Assembly: GCF_026163695.1 (NCBI RefSeq)
Contig: NZ_JAOTID010000010.1
Coordinates: 62,001-126,000, forward strand
Direction: 5' to 3'
Length of the DNA stretch: 64,000 bases
Origin: Shumkonia mesophila
Lineage (GTDB): Bacteria; Pseudomonadota; Alphaproteobacteria; Rhodospirillales; Shumkoniaceae
The notes below the pieces were generated by a model, which saw only the letters and a program-made list of their open reading frames with translations, searched no databases and was not told where the DNA came from. The translations under genes were made by a program, and so were the position numbers. Positions 35,624-45,408 of the stretch are shown here, piece by piece. Each line of letters opens with the position of its first letter. The first letter of the stretch is position 1.

Positions 35624-36070
35624 ATGTTCGACATCGGCTGGCAGGAACTGTTCATCATTGCGGCGATCGCCCTCATCGTGGTCGGGCCGAAGGATCTGCC
35701 GCGTGTGCTCTCCCAGATCACCAAATACATCCGCAAGGCGCGCGGCATCGCCAGGGAATTTCAAAGCAGCATCGACGAAGTGGTCCGCCAAGCCGATCTC
35801 GAGGAAATCCGCAAAGAAGTAGAGACGAGTTCCGGCTTCGACCTCAAGGACGAGATCCGCAACGCCATCGACCCCGGCGGCGAAATGACCCGCCAGTTCG
35901 ACATTTCGGACGTCAAGGCCGATATCGAGCGCTCGGCCAAGGCGGTGACCGAGGGGCAGGCTTCCACGCCGACGGAAACGCCGGCCGTGTACGGGCCACC
36001 CCAGCCCGAAGATACGACCGCGCCGGCCGACCCCCTTCCGGCCGATCCCGCCAATCCGCAGTCCAGGTAA
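35624..36070 (+). CDS. tatB: Sec-independent translocase subunit TatB
   Basis: The 148-residue protein has the TatB N-terminus MFDIGWQELFIIAAIALIVV, the GPKDLPRVL hinge and a long amphipathic helix, then a Pro-rich tail. With TatC it forms the receptor for twin-arginine signal peptides. It is placed between tatA and tatC with a 6-base gap to tatC. Confidence 0.94.
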   Translation: MFDIGWQELFIIAAIALIVVGPKDLPRVLSQITKYIRKARGIAREFQSSIDEVVRQADLEEIRKEVETSSGFDLKDEIRNAIDPGGEMTRQFDISDVKADIERSAKAVTEGQASTPTETPAVYGPPQPEDTTAPADPLPADPANPQSR

Positions 36071-36076
36071 TCCGCC

Positions 36077-36886
36077 GTGACCGAAGACGAACTCGATGAC
36101 AAGAAGATGCCGCTGCTGGAGCATCTGGTCGAACTTCGCAAACGGCTCGTCTGGTCGCTGGTGTCGGTCGTCATCCTGTTTTTCGTCTGCTATTTCTTCG
36201 CCCAGGACATATACGGCTTTCTGGTGCAGCCGCTGGCCGACGCCCTGCACGACCGCGGGGAAGAGAATCGCCGACTCATTTTCACGGCCCTGCACGAGGC
36301 CTTCTTTACCTACGTCAAGGTGTCGGCCTTCGCGGCCATGTTCCTGGCCTTTCCGTTCATTGCCTCGCAGATCTGGCTGTTCATCGCGCCCGGCCTTTAC
36401 CGGCACGAGAAGAAGGCCTTCCTGCCGTTCCTGGTGGCGACGCCGATTCTGTTCTTCCTGGGCGGCGCCCTCGTCTATTACTTCATCTTTCCGATGGCCT
36501 GGAAGTTCTTCCTCAGCTTCGAATCGACGGGCGCCGCAGGCGGCTTGGCCATCCAGCTGGAGGCCAAGGTCAACGAGTACCTGTCATTGGTCATGGGATT
36601 GATCTTCGCCTTCGGGCTGGCCTTCGAATTGCCGGTGCTGCTGACCCTCCTGGGACGGGTCGGCATCGTCACCTCGCAGGGGCTCAAGAACAAGCGCCGC
36701 TACGCCATCGTGCTGGCCTTCGTCGCCGCCGCCGTGCTGACGCCGCCCGATGTCATCAGCCAGGTCGGCCTGGCGGTGCCGATCGTCATTCTTTACGAGA
36801 TATCGATCCTGTCGGTTCGCATGATCGAGAAAAAGCGGGAAGAGCCCCTCGATCCGCTCGAAGAGGAAAGCCCGTCGACGGGTTGA
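36077..36886 (+). CDS. tatC: Sec-independent translocase subunit TatC
   Basis: The 269-residue protein has six predicted membrane spans. Conserved features include the N-terminal [14 protein letters not shown] stretch that contacts the signal peptide, and the KAFLPF and [11 protein letters not shown] segments of the family. It starts with GTG at 36077, six bases after tatB; AGGTAA precedes it. It completes the Tat operon, which may extend into serS 90 bases downstream. Confidence 0.96.
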   Translation: MTEDELDDKKMPLLEHLVELRKRLVWSLVSVVILFFVCYFFAQDIYGFLVQPLADALHDRGEENRRLIFTALHEAFFTYVKVSAFAAMFLAFPFIASQIWLFIAPGLYRHEKKAFLPFLVATPILFFLGGALVYYFIFPMAWKFFLSFESTGAAGGLAIQLEAKVNEYLSLVMGLIFAFGLAFELPVLLTLLGRVGIVTSQGLKNKRRYAIVLAFVAAAVLTPPDVISQVGLAVPIVILYEISILSVRMIEKKREEPLDPLEEESPSTG

Positions 36887-36976
36887 CGGCATGGCGTGGC
36901 GGCCGTGGTTGAACGCTGGACGCGGCCGGGGGAACTTCCTATAAAGCCTGCGTTTCCGCCGGGTACGGGGATATCG

Positions 36977-38257
36977 ATGTTCGACATCAAGTGGATTCGC
37001 GAAAATCCTGACGCCTTCGACAAGGCGCTTGGCAACCGCCGCATGGGACCGGCGGCGGCGGCGTTGCTGGGCCTCGACGCCAAGCGGCGCGACGCCCTGA
37101 CCCACGCCCAGGAGATCCAGGCCGAGCGCAACCGGCTGGCCAAAGAAATCGGCGCCGCCAAGGCGCGTGGCGAGGACGCGACGGAGATCATCGCCAAGGT
37201 CTCGCGCTCCAAGCAGGAGCAGGCGGACGCCGAGGAAACGGCCCGCCTGGCCGAGGTTGAATTGGAAACCGCCCTGGCGGCACTGCCCAACGTGCCGGCC
37301 GAGACCGTGCCGGTCGGCCTCGACGAGACCGCCAACGTGGAGATGCGCCGCTGGGGCCAGCCCCGAACCTTCGATTTTCCGGCCCGGGAACATTTCGACA
37401 TCGGCGAGGGCTTGGGGCTGATGGATTTCGACGCCGCCGCCAAGATGTCGGGGGCCCGCTTCGTTGTCCTCAAGGGGCCGCTGGCCCGCCTCGAGCGGGC
37501 GCTGGGCGCCTTCATGCTCGACCTGCAGACCGGCGAGCACGGCTATACCGAGATCAATCCCCCGATCATGGTCAAGGATGCGGCGCTGTTTGGCACCGGC
37601 CAGTTGCCCAAGTTCGGGGAAGACCTGTTCCGCACCACCAACGACTTCTGGCTGATTCCCACCGCCGAGGTGCCGCTGACCAACCTGGTGGCGGGCGACA
37701 TCCTGGAAGAGGCGTCGCTGCCGAGACGGGTGACCGCGCTGACGCCTTGTTTTCGTTCGGAAGCCGGAGCGGCCGGCAAGGACACCCGCGGCATGATCCG
37801 CCTACATCAGTTCAACAAGGTGGAACTGGTCAGCATCACCCGCCCCGAAGATTCAGATGGCGAACTCGACCGGATGACCGGCTGCGCGGAAGAGGTGCTG
37901 AAGCGCCTGGAGTTGCCCTATCGCGTCATCGTGCTTTGCACCGGCGACATGGGGTTTTCGGCCCGGCGCACCCACGACATCGAGGTGTGGCTACCCGGCC
38001 AGGGGCGCTACCGCGAGATTTCCAGCTGCTCCAGCTGTGGCGATTTCCAGGCCCGGCGGATGAAAGCGCGCTATCGCCCCGAAGGCGAGAAGGGGACGCG
38101 TTTCGTCCATACCCTCAACGGCTCGGGCCTGGCGGTCGGGCGCACCCTCGTTGCCGTGCTGGAGAACTATCAGCGGGCGGACGGCTCGGTCGTCGTGCCC
38201 GAGGTATTGCGCCCGTACATGGGCGGGCTCGAGGTGATCTCCGCCCATGGCAAATAA
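36977..38257 (+). CDS. serS: Seryl-tRNA synthetase
   Basis: The 426-residue class II synthetase charges tRNA-Ser and, for selenocysteine users, tRNA-Sec. It has the N-terminal antiparallel coiled coil (residues about 25-105), motif 2 as [21 protein letters not shown] and motif 3 as [20 protein letters not shown] use ATG 36977 (MFDIKW), the family N-terminus; an upstream in-frame ATG at 36896 would add 27 residues not seen in the family. Its end overlaps surE by 11 bases. Confidence 0.97.
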   Translation: MFDIKWIRENPDAFDKALGNRRMGPAAAALLGLDAKRRDALTHAQEIQAERNRLAKEIGAAKARGEDATEIIAKVSRSKQEQADAEETARLAEVELETALAALPNVPAETVPVGLDETANVEMRRWGQPRTFDFPAREHFDIGEGLGLMDFDAAAKMSGARFVVLKGPLARLERALGAFMLDLQTGEHGYTEINPPIMVKDAALFGTGQLPKFGEDLFRTTNDFWLIPTAEVPLTNLVAGDILEEASLPRRVTALTPCFRSEAGAAGKDTRGMIRLHQFNKVELVSITRPEDSDGELDRMTGCAEEVLKRLELPYRVIVLCTGDMGFSARRTHDIEVWLPGQGRYREISSCSSCGDFQARRMKARYRPEGEKGTRFVHTLNGSGLAVGRTLVAVLENYQRADGSVVVPEVLRPYMGGLEVISAHGK

Positions 38258-39029
38258 CGGCTTCGACCTTGCGCGGGCGCGCGTCCTCATTTCCAACGAC
38301 GACGGCATCAACGCGCCCGGCCTCAAGGTCCTCGAACGCGTCGCCCAGGCGGTCGCCCGCGAGGTATGGGTGGTGGCGCCCGAAACCGAGCAGAGCGCCG
38401 TCGGCCATTCGCTGACCCGGCGGCGGCCGTTGCGCATCCGCGAGGTTGCGCAGCGCCGCTTCGCCGTCGACGGCACGCCGACCGACAGTGTGCTGCTTGC
38501 GGTGCGCCAGATCATGGCCGACAATCCGCCCGACATCGTCTTTTCCGGGGTCAATTACGGTGGCAACCTGTGCGACGATGTCACCTATTCGGGGACCGTC
38601 GCGGCGGCCATGGAGGCGACCCTGCTGGGCGTGCCCGCCGTCGCCTTCAGCCTGGTCACCGACGGCGCCGCGATCATCCACTGGGAAACCGCCGAAAAAT
38701 GGGCGCCGGAGGTGCTCGGTCGACTGTGCGCGGCCGGCTGGCCGGCGGCCGTGGTGATGAATGTCAATTTTCCCAACCTGCCGGCTCGCGCGGTGACCGG
38801 CATTCAGGCCACCAGCCAGGGCGGCGGCAAGGCCGGGCAGGGCATGACCGCATCGACCGATCCGCATGGCGAAGCCATCTATTGGCTGGGCACCGAGGCC
38901 CACGGCGAACGCATCCGCGCCGGCGAGGACGTCGAGGCGGTCCATCGCGGCGCCATTTCGATCACGCCGCTGTCGCTCGACCTGACCGACGGGCCGACCT
39001 TGACGGCGCTCAAGGCGTCGCTGCGGTGA
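38247..39029 (+). CDS. surE: 5'/3'-nucleotidase SurE
   Basis: The 260-residue phosphatase has the family start [15 protein letters not shown] with the metal-binding Asp pair, and [13 protein letters not shown] and [19 protein letters not shown] further on. SurE dephosphorylates nucleoside monophosphates and short polyphosphate. It sits in the widely conserved surE-pcm-nlpD order; it overlaps serS upstream and its stop overlaps the pcm start by four bases (GTGA). Confidence 0.96.
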   Translation: MANNGFDLARARVLISNDDGINAPGLKVLERVAQAVAREVWVVAPETEQSAVGHSLTRRRPLRIREVAQRRFAVDGTPTDSVLLAVRQIMADNPPDIVFSGVNYGGNLCDDVTYSGTVAAAMEATLLGVPAVAFSLVTDGAAIIHWETAEKWAPEVLGRLCAAGWPAAVVMNVNFPNLPARAVTGIQATSQGGGKAGQGMTASTDPHGEAIYWLGTEAHGERIRAGEDVEAVHRGAISITPLSLDLTDGPTLTALKASLR

Positions 39030-39664
39030 ACCCCGATTCGCGCAAGATCCGCTTGATTTTGGCGATGCGGCGGACTGGCATCACCGACACCAGGGTCTTG
39101 GGCGCCCTGGAGCGGATACCGCGCGACGCTTTCGTTCCCGTCACCTTCCGCGACCGCGCCTACGACGACGTGGCGCTGCCCATCGGTCGCCATCAGACCA
39201 TCAGCCAGCCGTCGGTCGTGGCGCGCATGACCCAGGTGCTGGAAGTTGGCGACCGCATGAAGGTGCTGGAGATCGGCACCGGCTCGGGCTATCAGGCGGC
39301 GGTGCTGGCCAGCCTGTGCCGCCGATTGTACACAGTCGAACGTCATCGCGAGCTGTTGGACCTGGCGGAACGGCAGTTTTCCGCCCTGCGCATCACCAAC
39401 ATCACGACCCGACTGGGCGACGGCGCCCTGGGCTGGCCCGAGCAGGCCCCGTTCGACCGTATTATTGTGACGGCGGCGGCCTCTGCCATGCCGGAAGTCC
39501 TGGCCGGCCAGCTTTGCATCGGCGGCATCATGGTGGTTCCGATCGGGGCTTCCGACGGCGACCAGACGCTGACCCGGGTGCGGCGCACCGACGAAGGCTT
39601 CGCCACGGAAACGGTCGGCATGGTGCGTTTCGTGCCGCTGGTCCCGGGAATTGCCGCCGGATGA
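39026..39664 (+). CDS. pcm: Protein-L-isoaspartate O-methyltransferase
   Basis: The 212-residue enzyme methylates isoaspartyl residues in damaged proteins using SAM, starting their repair. It has the substrate-site stretch QTISQPSVVARMTQ, motif I VLEIGTGSGYQAA and the later FDRIIVTAAA segment. It starts at GTG 39026 overlapping the surE stop. It is the canonical copy; a divergent paralogue lies at 9761. Confidence 0.96.
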   Translation: MNPDSRKIRLILAMRRTGITDTRVLGALERIPRDAFVPVTFRDRAYDDVALPIGRHQTISQPSVVARMTQVLEVGDRMKVLEIGTGSGYQAAVLASLCRRLYTVERHRELLDLAERQFSALRITNITTRLGDGALGWPEQAPFDRIIVTAAASAMPEVLAGQLCIGGIMVVPIGASDGDQTLTRVRRTDEGFATETVGMVRFVPLVPGIAAG

Positions 39665-39720
39665 GCCGTCGGCTTGCCAGTTCCGTTGAAGAAATCCGTT
39701 CTCTCCGCAATAATCCCCTC

Positions 39721-40839
39721 ATGACCTTGCCGTGGCGCCTGATGATCGGAAGCCTTCTCGCCGCCCTGGTGGTGGGGGGATGCGGGTGGGCGGAATGGCC
39801 GCCGCCTTCACGGGTGCGTGCCGTAAACGCCCCGCCGAACACGTTGCAGATCGCGCCGGCGCCCCGGCCACAAAGCCAAACACGGCAGGGATCGGACATG
39901 GTGTTCGTCGGCGCGGATTCGGTGACGGCGGCGCCGGGCGACACCGTCTATAGCCTGTCGCAGCGCCATCGGGTCTCGCAGCGCGCGCTCATCGAGGTCA
40001 ATGGCCTCAAGCCGCCCTATCAGCTGGCGGTGGGCCAGCGGCTGGTATTGCCGCGCGAGCGCGTCCATCCGGTGGTGCGTGGCGATACGCTCTACAGCAT
40101 CTCGCGGCGCTATGGCGTCGACATGTATGAACTGGCCCAGGCCAACCGCCTCGAATCCTCCTATGCCATTCAGGTCGGCCAGGAACTGCGTATTCCCGCG
40201 GTTCCACAGGCGGTAGCGCAGCAGCAGCCGCCGCCAACGGCGGTTGCCCGCGGTATGCAGGCCGAGGAACTGGCGCCGCCTCCCGCCGGCCGCGAGGGGC
40301 CGGCGGTCACCATGCTGCCACCGTCCGAACCCGCTCCGAATTCCGCGCCGCCGGCTCCGCTCGCACCCGCCCCGCCGCCGACCGCCCGCTTGGCGCCGGA
40401 AGCGGCGCCGACAGCTCCCGTCGCGCCCGAACCGCCGCCGATGGTGGGGGGAGAGGGGTTCATCTGGCCGGCCCGGGGCCAAGTCGTCCTGGAATTCGGC
40501 CCCAAAGCCAAGGGGCTGCACAACGACGGCATCAACATCGAGGCGCCGCGGGGCACACCGGTTTACGCCTCGGCGGGCGGGGTCGTCGCCTATGCCGGCA
40601 ACGAACTCAGGGGATTTGGCAACCTGCTCCTGATCAAGCATGCCGACGGCTGGGTCACCGCCTACGCCCACAATGACGAACTGCTGGTCAGGCGCGGCGA
40701 TACGGTGAAGAAGGGGCAGGTCATCGCCCGGATCGGCTCGACCGGCAACGTGACGAAGCCTCAACTGCACTTCGAGTTGCGCAAGGGAAGGCAGGCTGTC
40801 GACCCGCGCAGCCGGTTGACCGAGCAGTTGGCCGGTTGA
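39721..40839 (+). CDS. nlpD: Murein hydrolase activator NlpD-like lipoprotein (two LysM, M23 domain)
   Basis: The 372-residue protein begins with a lipoprotein signal ending VVGGC (Cys20 expected to be lipidated). Two LysM peptidoglycan-binding domains follow (GDTVYSLSQRHRVSQRALIE and GDTLYSISRRYGVDMYELAQ), then a Pro-rich linker and a C-terminal M23 fold. The zinc site is degenerate: the aspartate expected in the H-x-x-x-D ligand pair is Asn in HNDGINI, though LHFELR remains. NlpD and EnvC share such loss and activate amidases at division. The start is not certain: ATG 39661 overlaps the pcm stop and would lengthen the signal region by 20 residues. Confidence 0.93.
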   Translation: MTLPWRLMIGSLLAALVVGGCGWAEWPPPSRVRAVNAPPNTLQIAPAPRPQSQTRQGSDMVFVGADSVTAAPGDTVYSLSQRHRVSQRALIEVNGLKPPYQLAVGQRLVLPRERVHPVVRGDTLYSISRRYGVDMYELAQANRLESSYAIQVGQELRIPAVPQAVAQQQPPPTAVARGMQAEELAPPPAGREGPAVTMLPPSEPAPNSAPPAPLAPAPPPTARLAPEAAPTAPVAPEPPPMVGGEGFIWPARGQVVLEFGPKAKGLHNDGINIEAPRGTPVYASAGGVVAYAGNELRGFGNLLLIKHADGWVTAYAHNDELLVRRGDTVKKGQVIARIGSTGNVTKPQLHFELRKGRQAVDPRSRLTEQLAG

Positions 40840-40940
40840 TGCCACGCTTTCGCGGGCGCGACGCCAATTGCCGCCACGCCGGGGGTGGCGTACACTTCCG
40901 GCTCACAATCCAGAGCCGGGAAAAAGGGGAGGTTTGAACC

Positions 40941-41366
40941 GTGGGGGACGAAAACACGGGAACAGGAGTGCGCAAGCACCTGTCCGACAAGCAGGCGTGG
41001 CTCAGGCTGCTCTACATGATCTTGTTCGGGATTGCCTTCGAGGTCGCCAAATTCGTCACCTTCTTCGTCGCGGCCGTGCAAATCCTGTTCAAGCTGTTCA
41101 CCGGCGATGTACAGCCCCGGCTTAGCGGATTTGGCGCCAGCCTGGCGATCTTCCTGCGCCAGACCGTCGACTTCCTGACCTTCCGGAGCGAGGTCAGGCC
41201 GTATCCCTGGAGCGCATGGCCCTTGCCGGAAGTGGCGGCCGCCGAAGCCGCCGCCGCGGCGACCGTCGAGGCCGCGACCCCGGCCAAGCCGGCCGAACAT
41301 CGCGCCCCGCGTGGCGGGCGGCGCAAGGCAAGCGGGCCGGCCGACGACGAAGTCAAGACCGAATAG
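40941..41366 (+). CDS. DUF4389 membrane protein
   Basis: The 141-residue protein has a cytoplasmic N-terminus, two hydrophobic segments (LLYMILFGIAFEVAKFVTFF and a following VAAVQILFKLF), the SLAIFLRQTVDFLTF segment of the DUF4389 family and an Ala/Glu-rich, then basic tail. The function of this family is unknown to me. GTG at 40941 follows GGGGAGGTT. It stands between nlpD and the convergent DUF815 ATPase. Confidence 0.8.
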   Translation: MGDENTGTGVRKHLSDKQAWLRLLYMILFGIAFEVAKFVTFFVAAVQILFKLFTGDVQPRLSGFGASLAIFLRQTVDFLTFRSEVRPYPWSAWPLPEVAAAEAAAAATVEAATPAKPAEHRAPRGGRRKASGPADDEVKTE

Positions 41367-41391
41367 CCAAGCCATCGGCCGGGCTTGCCAG

Positions 41392-42249
41392 TCAGTCGAG
41401 CGGTTTGCCCAGCTCGCCAGCCAGATCCTGAATGAACTGCCAGGCGACCCGGCCCGAACGGGCGCCGCGGGTGACCGACCATTCATTGGCGCGGGCGCGC
41501 AGTTCGGCGGGCTGAATGGGCAGGCCGTAAGCGGCGGCGTATCCCTCGACGATGTCGAAGAAAACGTCCTGGCCGCAAGGGTGAAACCCCAGCCACAGCC
41601 CGAACCGATCCGACATCGATACCTTTTCCTCGACCGCCTCGGCCGGGTTGATGGCGGTCGAGCGCTCGTTCTCGATCATGTCGCGCGGCATCAGGTGGCG
41701 GCGGTTCGAGGTGGCGTAGAAGACGACATTGGTCGGTCGGCCTTCGATGCCCCCCTCCAACACCGCCTTCAGCGACTTGTACGAGGCGTCGTGGCCGTCG
41801 AACGACAGATCGTCGCAGAAGATGATGAACCGGCGCTTCGCCTCGCGCAGGATGCCGAGAAGGCGGGGCAGGGACTGGATGTCTTCGCGATGGATCTCGA
41901 CCAGGCCAAGCAGCCCGGGCGTCTCCTCTTCGATCCGGGCGTGAACGGCCTTGACCAGCGAGCTTTTGCCCATGCCGCGGGCGCCCCACAGCAGGGCGTT
42001 GTTGGTGGGCAGGCCCTTGGCGAAGCGGCGGGTGTTCTCCAGCAGGATGTCGCGCTGGCGCTCGATGCCCTTGAGAAGGCCGATGTCGACACGGCTGACC
42101 TCGGGAACGGGTTCCAGCCAATCGTCGTCAGCGTGCCAGACGAAAGCGGCGGCGGCGGCGACGTCGGCGACCCGACGAGCCGGCGGGGCCAGCCGTTCAA
42201 GCGCATCGGCGATGCGGCGCCACAGCGGCAGCGGGTCGATGTCGGGCAT
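41392..42249 (-). CDS. DUF815 AAA-type ATPase
   Basis: The 285-residue protein belongs to the DUF815 group of AAA-like ATPases. It has a Walker A motif in LWGARGMGKSSLVKA, Walker B FIIFCDDLSFD, and the conserved sensor region VVFYATSNRRHLMPR. Family members are widespread in proteobacteria, but no reaction is assigned. I use ATG 42249, which has GGAAGG eight bases upstream. It is convergent with the DUF4389 gene and divergent from yajC. Confidence 0.9.
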   Translation of the reverse strand: MPDIDPLPLWRRIADALERLAPPARRVADVAAAAAFVWHADDDWLEPVPEVSRVDIGLLKGIERQRDILLENTRRFAKGLPTNNALLWGARGMGKSSLVKAVHARIEEETPGLLGLVEIHREDIQSLPRLLGILREAKRRFIIFCDDLSFDGHDASYKSLKAVLEGGIEGRPTNVVFYATSNRRHLMPRDMIENERSTAINPAEAVEEKVSMSDRFGLWLGFHPCGQDVFFDIVEGYAAAYGLPIQPAELRARANEWSVTRGARSGRVAWQFIQDLAGELGKPLD

Positions 42250-42435
42250 TTTTCGCATCCTTCCCAAGACGGCCGGCGCACCCTAGCACAGGGCCGCGCT
42301 CCGTCAACCCCGGGGGCAGTTGACACGCCCTTCCTTGCCCCCCCACATTGAGGGCCCGGCTGTTTCCGTTTGCAAGTCGCGTGGGGACCGGTATATTCCC
42401 GCTGGCTTTGCCCAAGAATTCTAGGGAGTTCCCTG

Positions 42436-42849
42436 ATGTTCATCTCGCCCGCATATGCCCAAGCCGGGGGTGGTCTCGGTGGCGGCGGTTTCGAGGCCCT
42501 TCTGCCGCTGGTCCTCATCTTCGTTGTTTTCTATTTCCTGCTCATCCGTCCGCAGCAGAAGAAGGCCAAGCAGCATCGCGAAATGCTGTCGGCCATCCGT
42601 CGCGGCGACAAGATCGTGACCAACGGCGGCATTCTCGGCACCGTGACCAAGGTGGTCGACGAGACCGAACTGATGGTCGAAATCGCCGAAGGCATCCGCG
42701 TCCGTGTGCAGCGCGGCATGGTTGCCGGCGTGCGCTCGAAGACCGAGCCGGTCAAGGATGCCGGCAAGCCGACGGACGCCGCGGCCGGCAGCCAGCCGGA
42801 AAGCGCGGTTTCCAAGCTGAAGAATTTTCTCGGGGGGAAGGGCAAATAA
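42436..42849 (+). CDS. yajC: Preprotein translocase accessory protein YajC
   Basis: The 137-residue protein has an N-terminal membrane helix (LLPLVLIFVVFYFLLIRPQQ) and a cytoplasmic domain starting KKAKQHREML and VTNGGILGTVTKV, typical of YajC. It associates with SecDF-SecYEG. The ATG at 42436 has AGGGAG upstream. It is 24 bases before secD in the standard yajC-secD-secF order. Confidence 0.95.
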   Translation: MFISPAYAQAGGGLGGGGFEALLPLVLIFVVFYFLLIRPQQKKAKQHREMLSAIRRGDKIVTNGGILGTVTKVVDETELMVEIAEGIRVRVQRGMVAGVRSKTEPVKDAGKPTDAAAGSQPESAVSKLKNFLGGKGK

Positions 42850-42873
42850 CCGCCCTCCGGTGAGACGTTTCCG

Positions 42874-44457
42874 ATGGTTCATATCGCCAAGTGGAAGGTG
42901 ATCGTCGTCGTCGTTGTCTGTGCGTTCGGCGTGTTGTTTTCCATCCCCAATTTCCTGAGCCGCGATCTGGCGGATTCGCTGCCCGACTGGTTGCCCCATC
43001 AGCAAATCAGCCTGGGACTGGATCTGCAGGGCGGCTCGCACCTTCTCTTGGAGGTCGACGTCGCTTCGGTCATTCGCGAGCGTCAGGACACCCTGATCGA
43101 AGCGATGCGCACCGAGTTGCGCAAGGAACGCATTCGCTATACCGGCCTCGGTGTGCGTGGCCAGTCGGTGGTGGTGAACATTCCCGACGCCGATCGGGTG
43201 CAGACGGCCTACGATCTGGTGCGCGGCCTGGAAAGCGGCATCAGCGCCACGATGGAGGACGGCGGACGCATCTCCCTGACCTTGACCGAGCAGGCCATCA
43301 AGGAACGGACCCGCTCGGCCGTCGAGCAGTCCATCGAAATCGTGCGGCGGCGCATCGACGAGACGGGCGTGCGCGAACCGACCATCATCCGACAGGGCGA
43401 GGATCGCATCCTGGTGCAGCTTCCCGGGCTGGATGATCCGGAACGCATCAAGCAGCTGCTGGGCAAGACCGCGAAGATGACCTTCCACCTGGTCGACGAT
43501 CAGGTGCCGGTGGCCGAGGCGATGGCCGGGCGCCTGCCGCCCGGCTCGATGCTGCTGCCGTCCTCGCACGAGACGGTGGCCAACGGCCAGCCGCGCATGT
43601 ACGTCATCAACAAGCGGGTGATGCTGAGCGGCGACGCTTTGGCCAACGCCCAGGTCGGCACCGACCCGCGCACGTCGGAACCGGTGGTCAATTTCCGTTT
43701 CGATGCCTCTGGCGGCAAGCGCTTCGGCAAGATCACCACCGACAACGTCAACCGCCTGCTGGCCATCGTGCTCGACGGCAAGGTGATCAGCGCGCCCAAT
43801 ATCCGCGAGCCCATTCTCGGCGGCTCCGGGCAGATCAGCGGCAGCTTCAGCTTCCAGTCGGCGCAAGATCTCGCCCTGCTGTTGCGGGCCGGCGCCCTGC
43901 CGGCACCGTTGACCATTCTCGAGGAACGGACCGTCGGGCCGGGCCTCGGCGCCGATTCGATCGCCGCCGGCAAGGTGGCCAGCGTACTCGGCCTCGTTCT
44001 GGTCGTCGTCATCATGGTGATGGTCTACGGCCGCTTCGGGGCGGTTGCCGATATCGCGGTCGTCTTCAACATGTTCCTCATCATGGCATCGCTCTCGGTG
44101 CTGCAGGCGACCCTGACGTTGCCCGGCATCGCCGGCATCGTGCTGACCGTCGGCATGGCGGTCGACGCCAATGTGTTGATTTTCGAACGCATCCGCGAAG
44201 AATTGCGCAATGGTCGCTCGCCGATCTCGGCGATCGAGACCGGCTATTCGCAGGCGACGCGGACCATCATCGACGCCAACCTGACGACGCTGATCGCTGC
44301 CGTGCTTCTCTATCAGTTCGGGTCCGGCCCGGTCCGCGGCTTTGCGGTGACGTTGGCCATCGGCATCGCGGCATCGATGTTCACCGGCGTCATGCTAACC
44401 CACGTGATCGTGCTGGGGTGGCTTCGTCGCGCCCGGCCGCAGACCTTGAAAATCTAG
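42874..44457 (+). CDS. secD: Protein translocase subunit SecD
   Basis: The 527-residue membrane protein has one N-terminal span, the LGLDLQGGSHLLLEV motif, a large periplasmic P1 domain and a C-terminal bundle of five spans. The latter includes the ALPAPLTILEERTVGPGLG region and the proton-channel helix GIAGIVLTVGMAVDANVLIFERIREE. (Sequence given in shorter parts: GIAGIVLTVGMAVD, ANVLIFERIREE.) It uses the proton gradient to pull exported proteins through the Sec pore. It is 10 bases before secF. Confidence 0.97.
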   Translation: MVHIAKWKVIVVVVVCAFGVLFSIPNFLSRDLADSLPDWLPHQQISLGLDLQGGSHLLLEVDVASVIRERQDTLIEAMRTELRKERIRYTGLGVRGQSVVVNIPDADRVQTAYDLVRGLESGISATMEDGGRISLTLTEQAIKERTRSAVEQSIEIVRRRIDETGVREPTIIRQGEDRILVQLPGLDDPERIKQLLGKTAKMTFHLVDDQVPVAEAMAGRLPPGSMLLPSSHETVANGQPRMYVINKRVMLSGDALANAQVGTDPRTSEPVVNFRFDASGGKRFGKITTDNVNRLLAIVLDGKVISAPNIREPILGGSGQISGSFSFQSAQDLALLLRAGALPAPLTILEERTVGPGLGADSIAAGKVASVLGLVLVVVIMVMVYGRFGAVADIAVVFNMFLIMASLSVLQATLTLPGIAGIVLTVGMAVDANVLIFERIREELRNGRSPISAIETGYSQATRTIIDANLTTLIAAVLLYQFGSGPVRGFAVTLAIGIAASMFTGVMLTHVIVLGWLRRARPQTLKI

Positions 44458-44467
44458 GCGCCAAGCC

Positions 44468-45403
44468 ATGCTTTTTCGTATGCAACTCGTTCCGCCGGGC
44501 ACGAACATTCCGTTCATCGCGTGGCGCAAGTTTTTCTTCGTGTTTTCCGTGCTGCTGGTTTTGGGTTCGCTCGCCCTGTTTGCCGTTCGCGGCCTCAACT
44601 ACGGCATCGACTTCCAAGGCGGCATCCTGCTGGAGGTCAAGACCCAGGGGCCGGCCGACATTGGCGGCATGCGCTCGACCCTCAACGATCTCGATCTTGG
44701 CGAGGTCGCCTTGCAGGGGTTCGGTGCGCCTGACGACGTGTTGATCCGGCTTGCCAAGCAGGAAGGTGGGGACGCCCAGCAGCAGGTCGCGGTCGAGAAG
44801 GTCAAACAGGCCCTGGGGGCGGGCGTCGAATACCGCCGGGTCGAAGTGGTCGGACCGCAGGTCAGCAACGAGTTGCTGCTGGACGGCATTTACGCGGTGG
44901 TCCTGGCCCTGATCGCCATGCTCATCTACATCTGGTTCCGCTTCGAGTGGCAGTTCGGCCTGGCCGCGGTCATCGCGCTGCTTCACGATGTGATCAGTAC
45001 GATCGGCGTCTTCGCCATTCTGCAATGGGAGTTCAACCTCTCGACCATCGCTGCCGTGCTGACCATCGCCGGCTATTCCATCAACGATACCGTGGTGGTG
45101 TTCGACCGCGTCCGCGAGAATTTGCGCAAGTACAAGACGATGGCCTTGCCGGACCTGCTGAACCGCAGCATCAACGAGACCCTCGCGCGCACCATCATGA
45201 CCAGTTTGACGACCCTGGTCGCCATCACCGCGCTATACCTGTTCGGCGGCGAGGTCGTCCGCGGGTTCAGCTTCGCCATGATCTACGGCATCGGGATCGG
45301 CACTTTTTCGTCGATTTGCGTGGCGGCGCCGCTGCTGCTCTACATGAGGGTGCCGCGCCGGTCGAGCAAAACCGAGGAGGCGGCGGCCAAGGCGTCGCCG
45401 TAA
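44468..45403 (+). CDS. secF: Protein translocase subunit SecF
   Basis: The 311-residue partner of SecD has six membrane spans, the GIDFQGGILLEVKT motif after the first, the SIND motif in AGYSINDTVVVFDRVRENL, and a basic C-terminal tail. It follows secD with a 10-base gap. Its stop codon lies just before the frame of the Mth938-like gene. Confidence 0.96.
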   Translation: MLFRMQLVPPGTNIPFIAWRKFFFVFSVLLVLGSLALFAVRGLNYGIDFQGGILLEVKTQGPADIGGMRSTLNDLDLGEVALQGFGAPDDVLIRLAKQEGGDAQQQVAVEKVKQALGAGVEYRRVEVVGPQVSNELLLDGIYAVVLALIAMLIYIWFRFEWQFGLAAVIALLHDVISTIGVFAILQWEFNLSTIAAVLTIAGYSINDTVVVFDRVRENLRKYKTMALPDLLNRSINETLARTIMTSLTTLVAITALYLFGGEVVRGFSFAMIYGIGIGTFSSICVAAPLLLYMRVPRRSSKTEEAAAKASP

Positions 45404-45408
45404 GCGTT

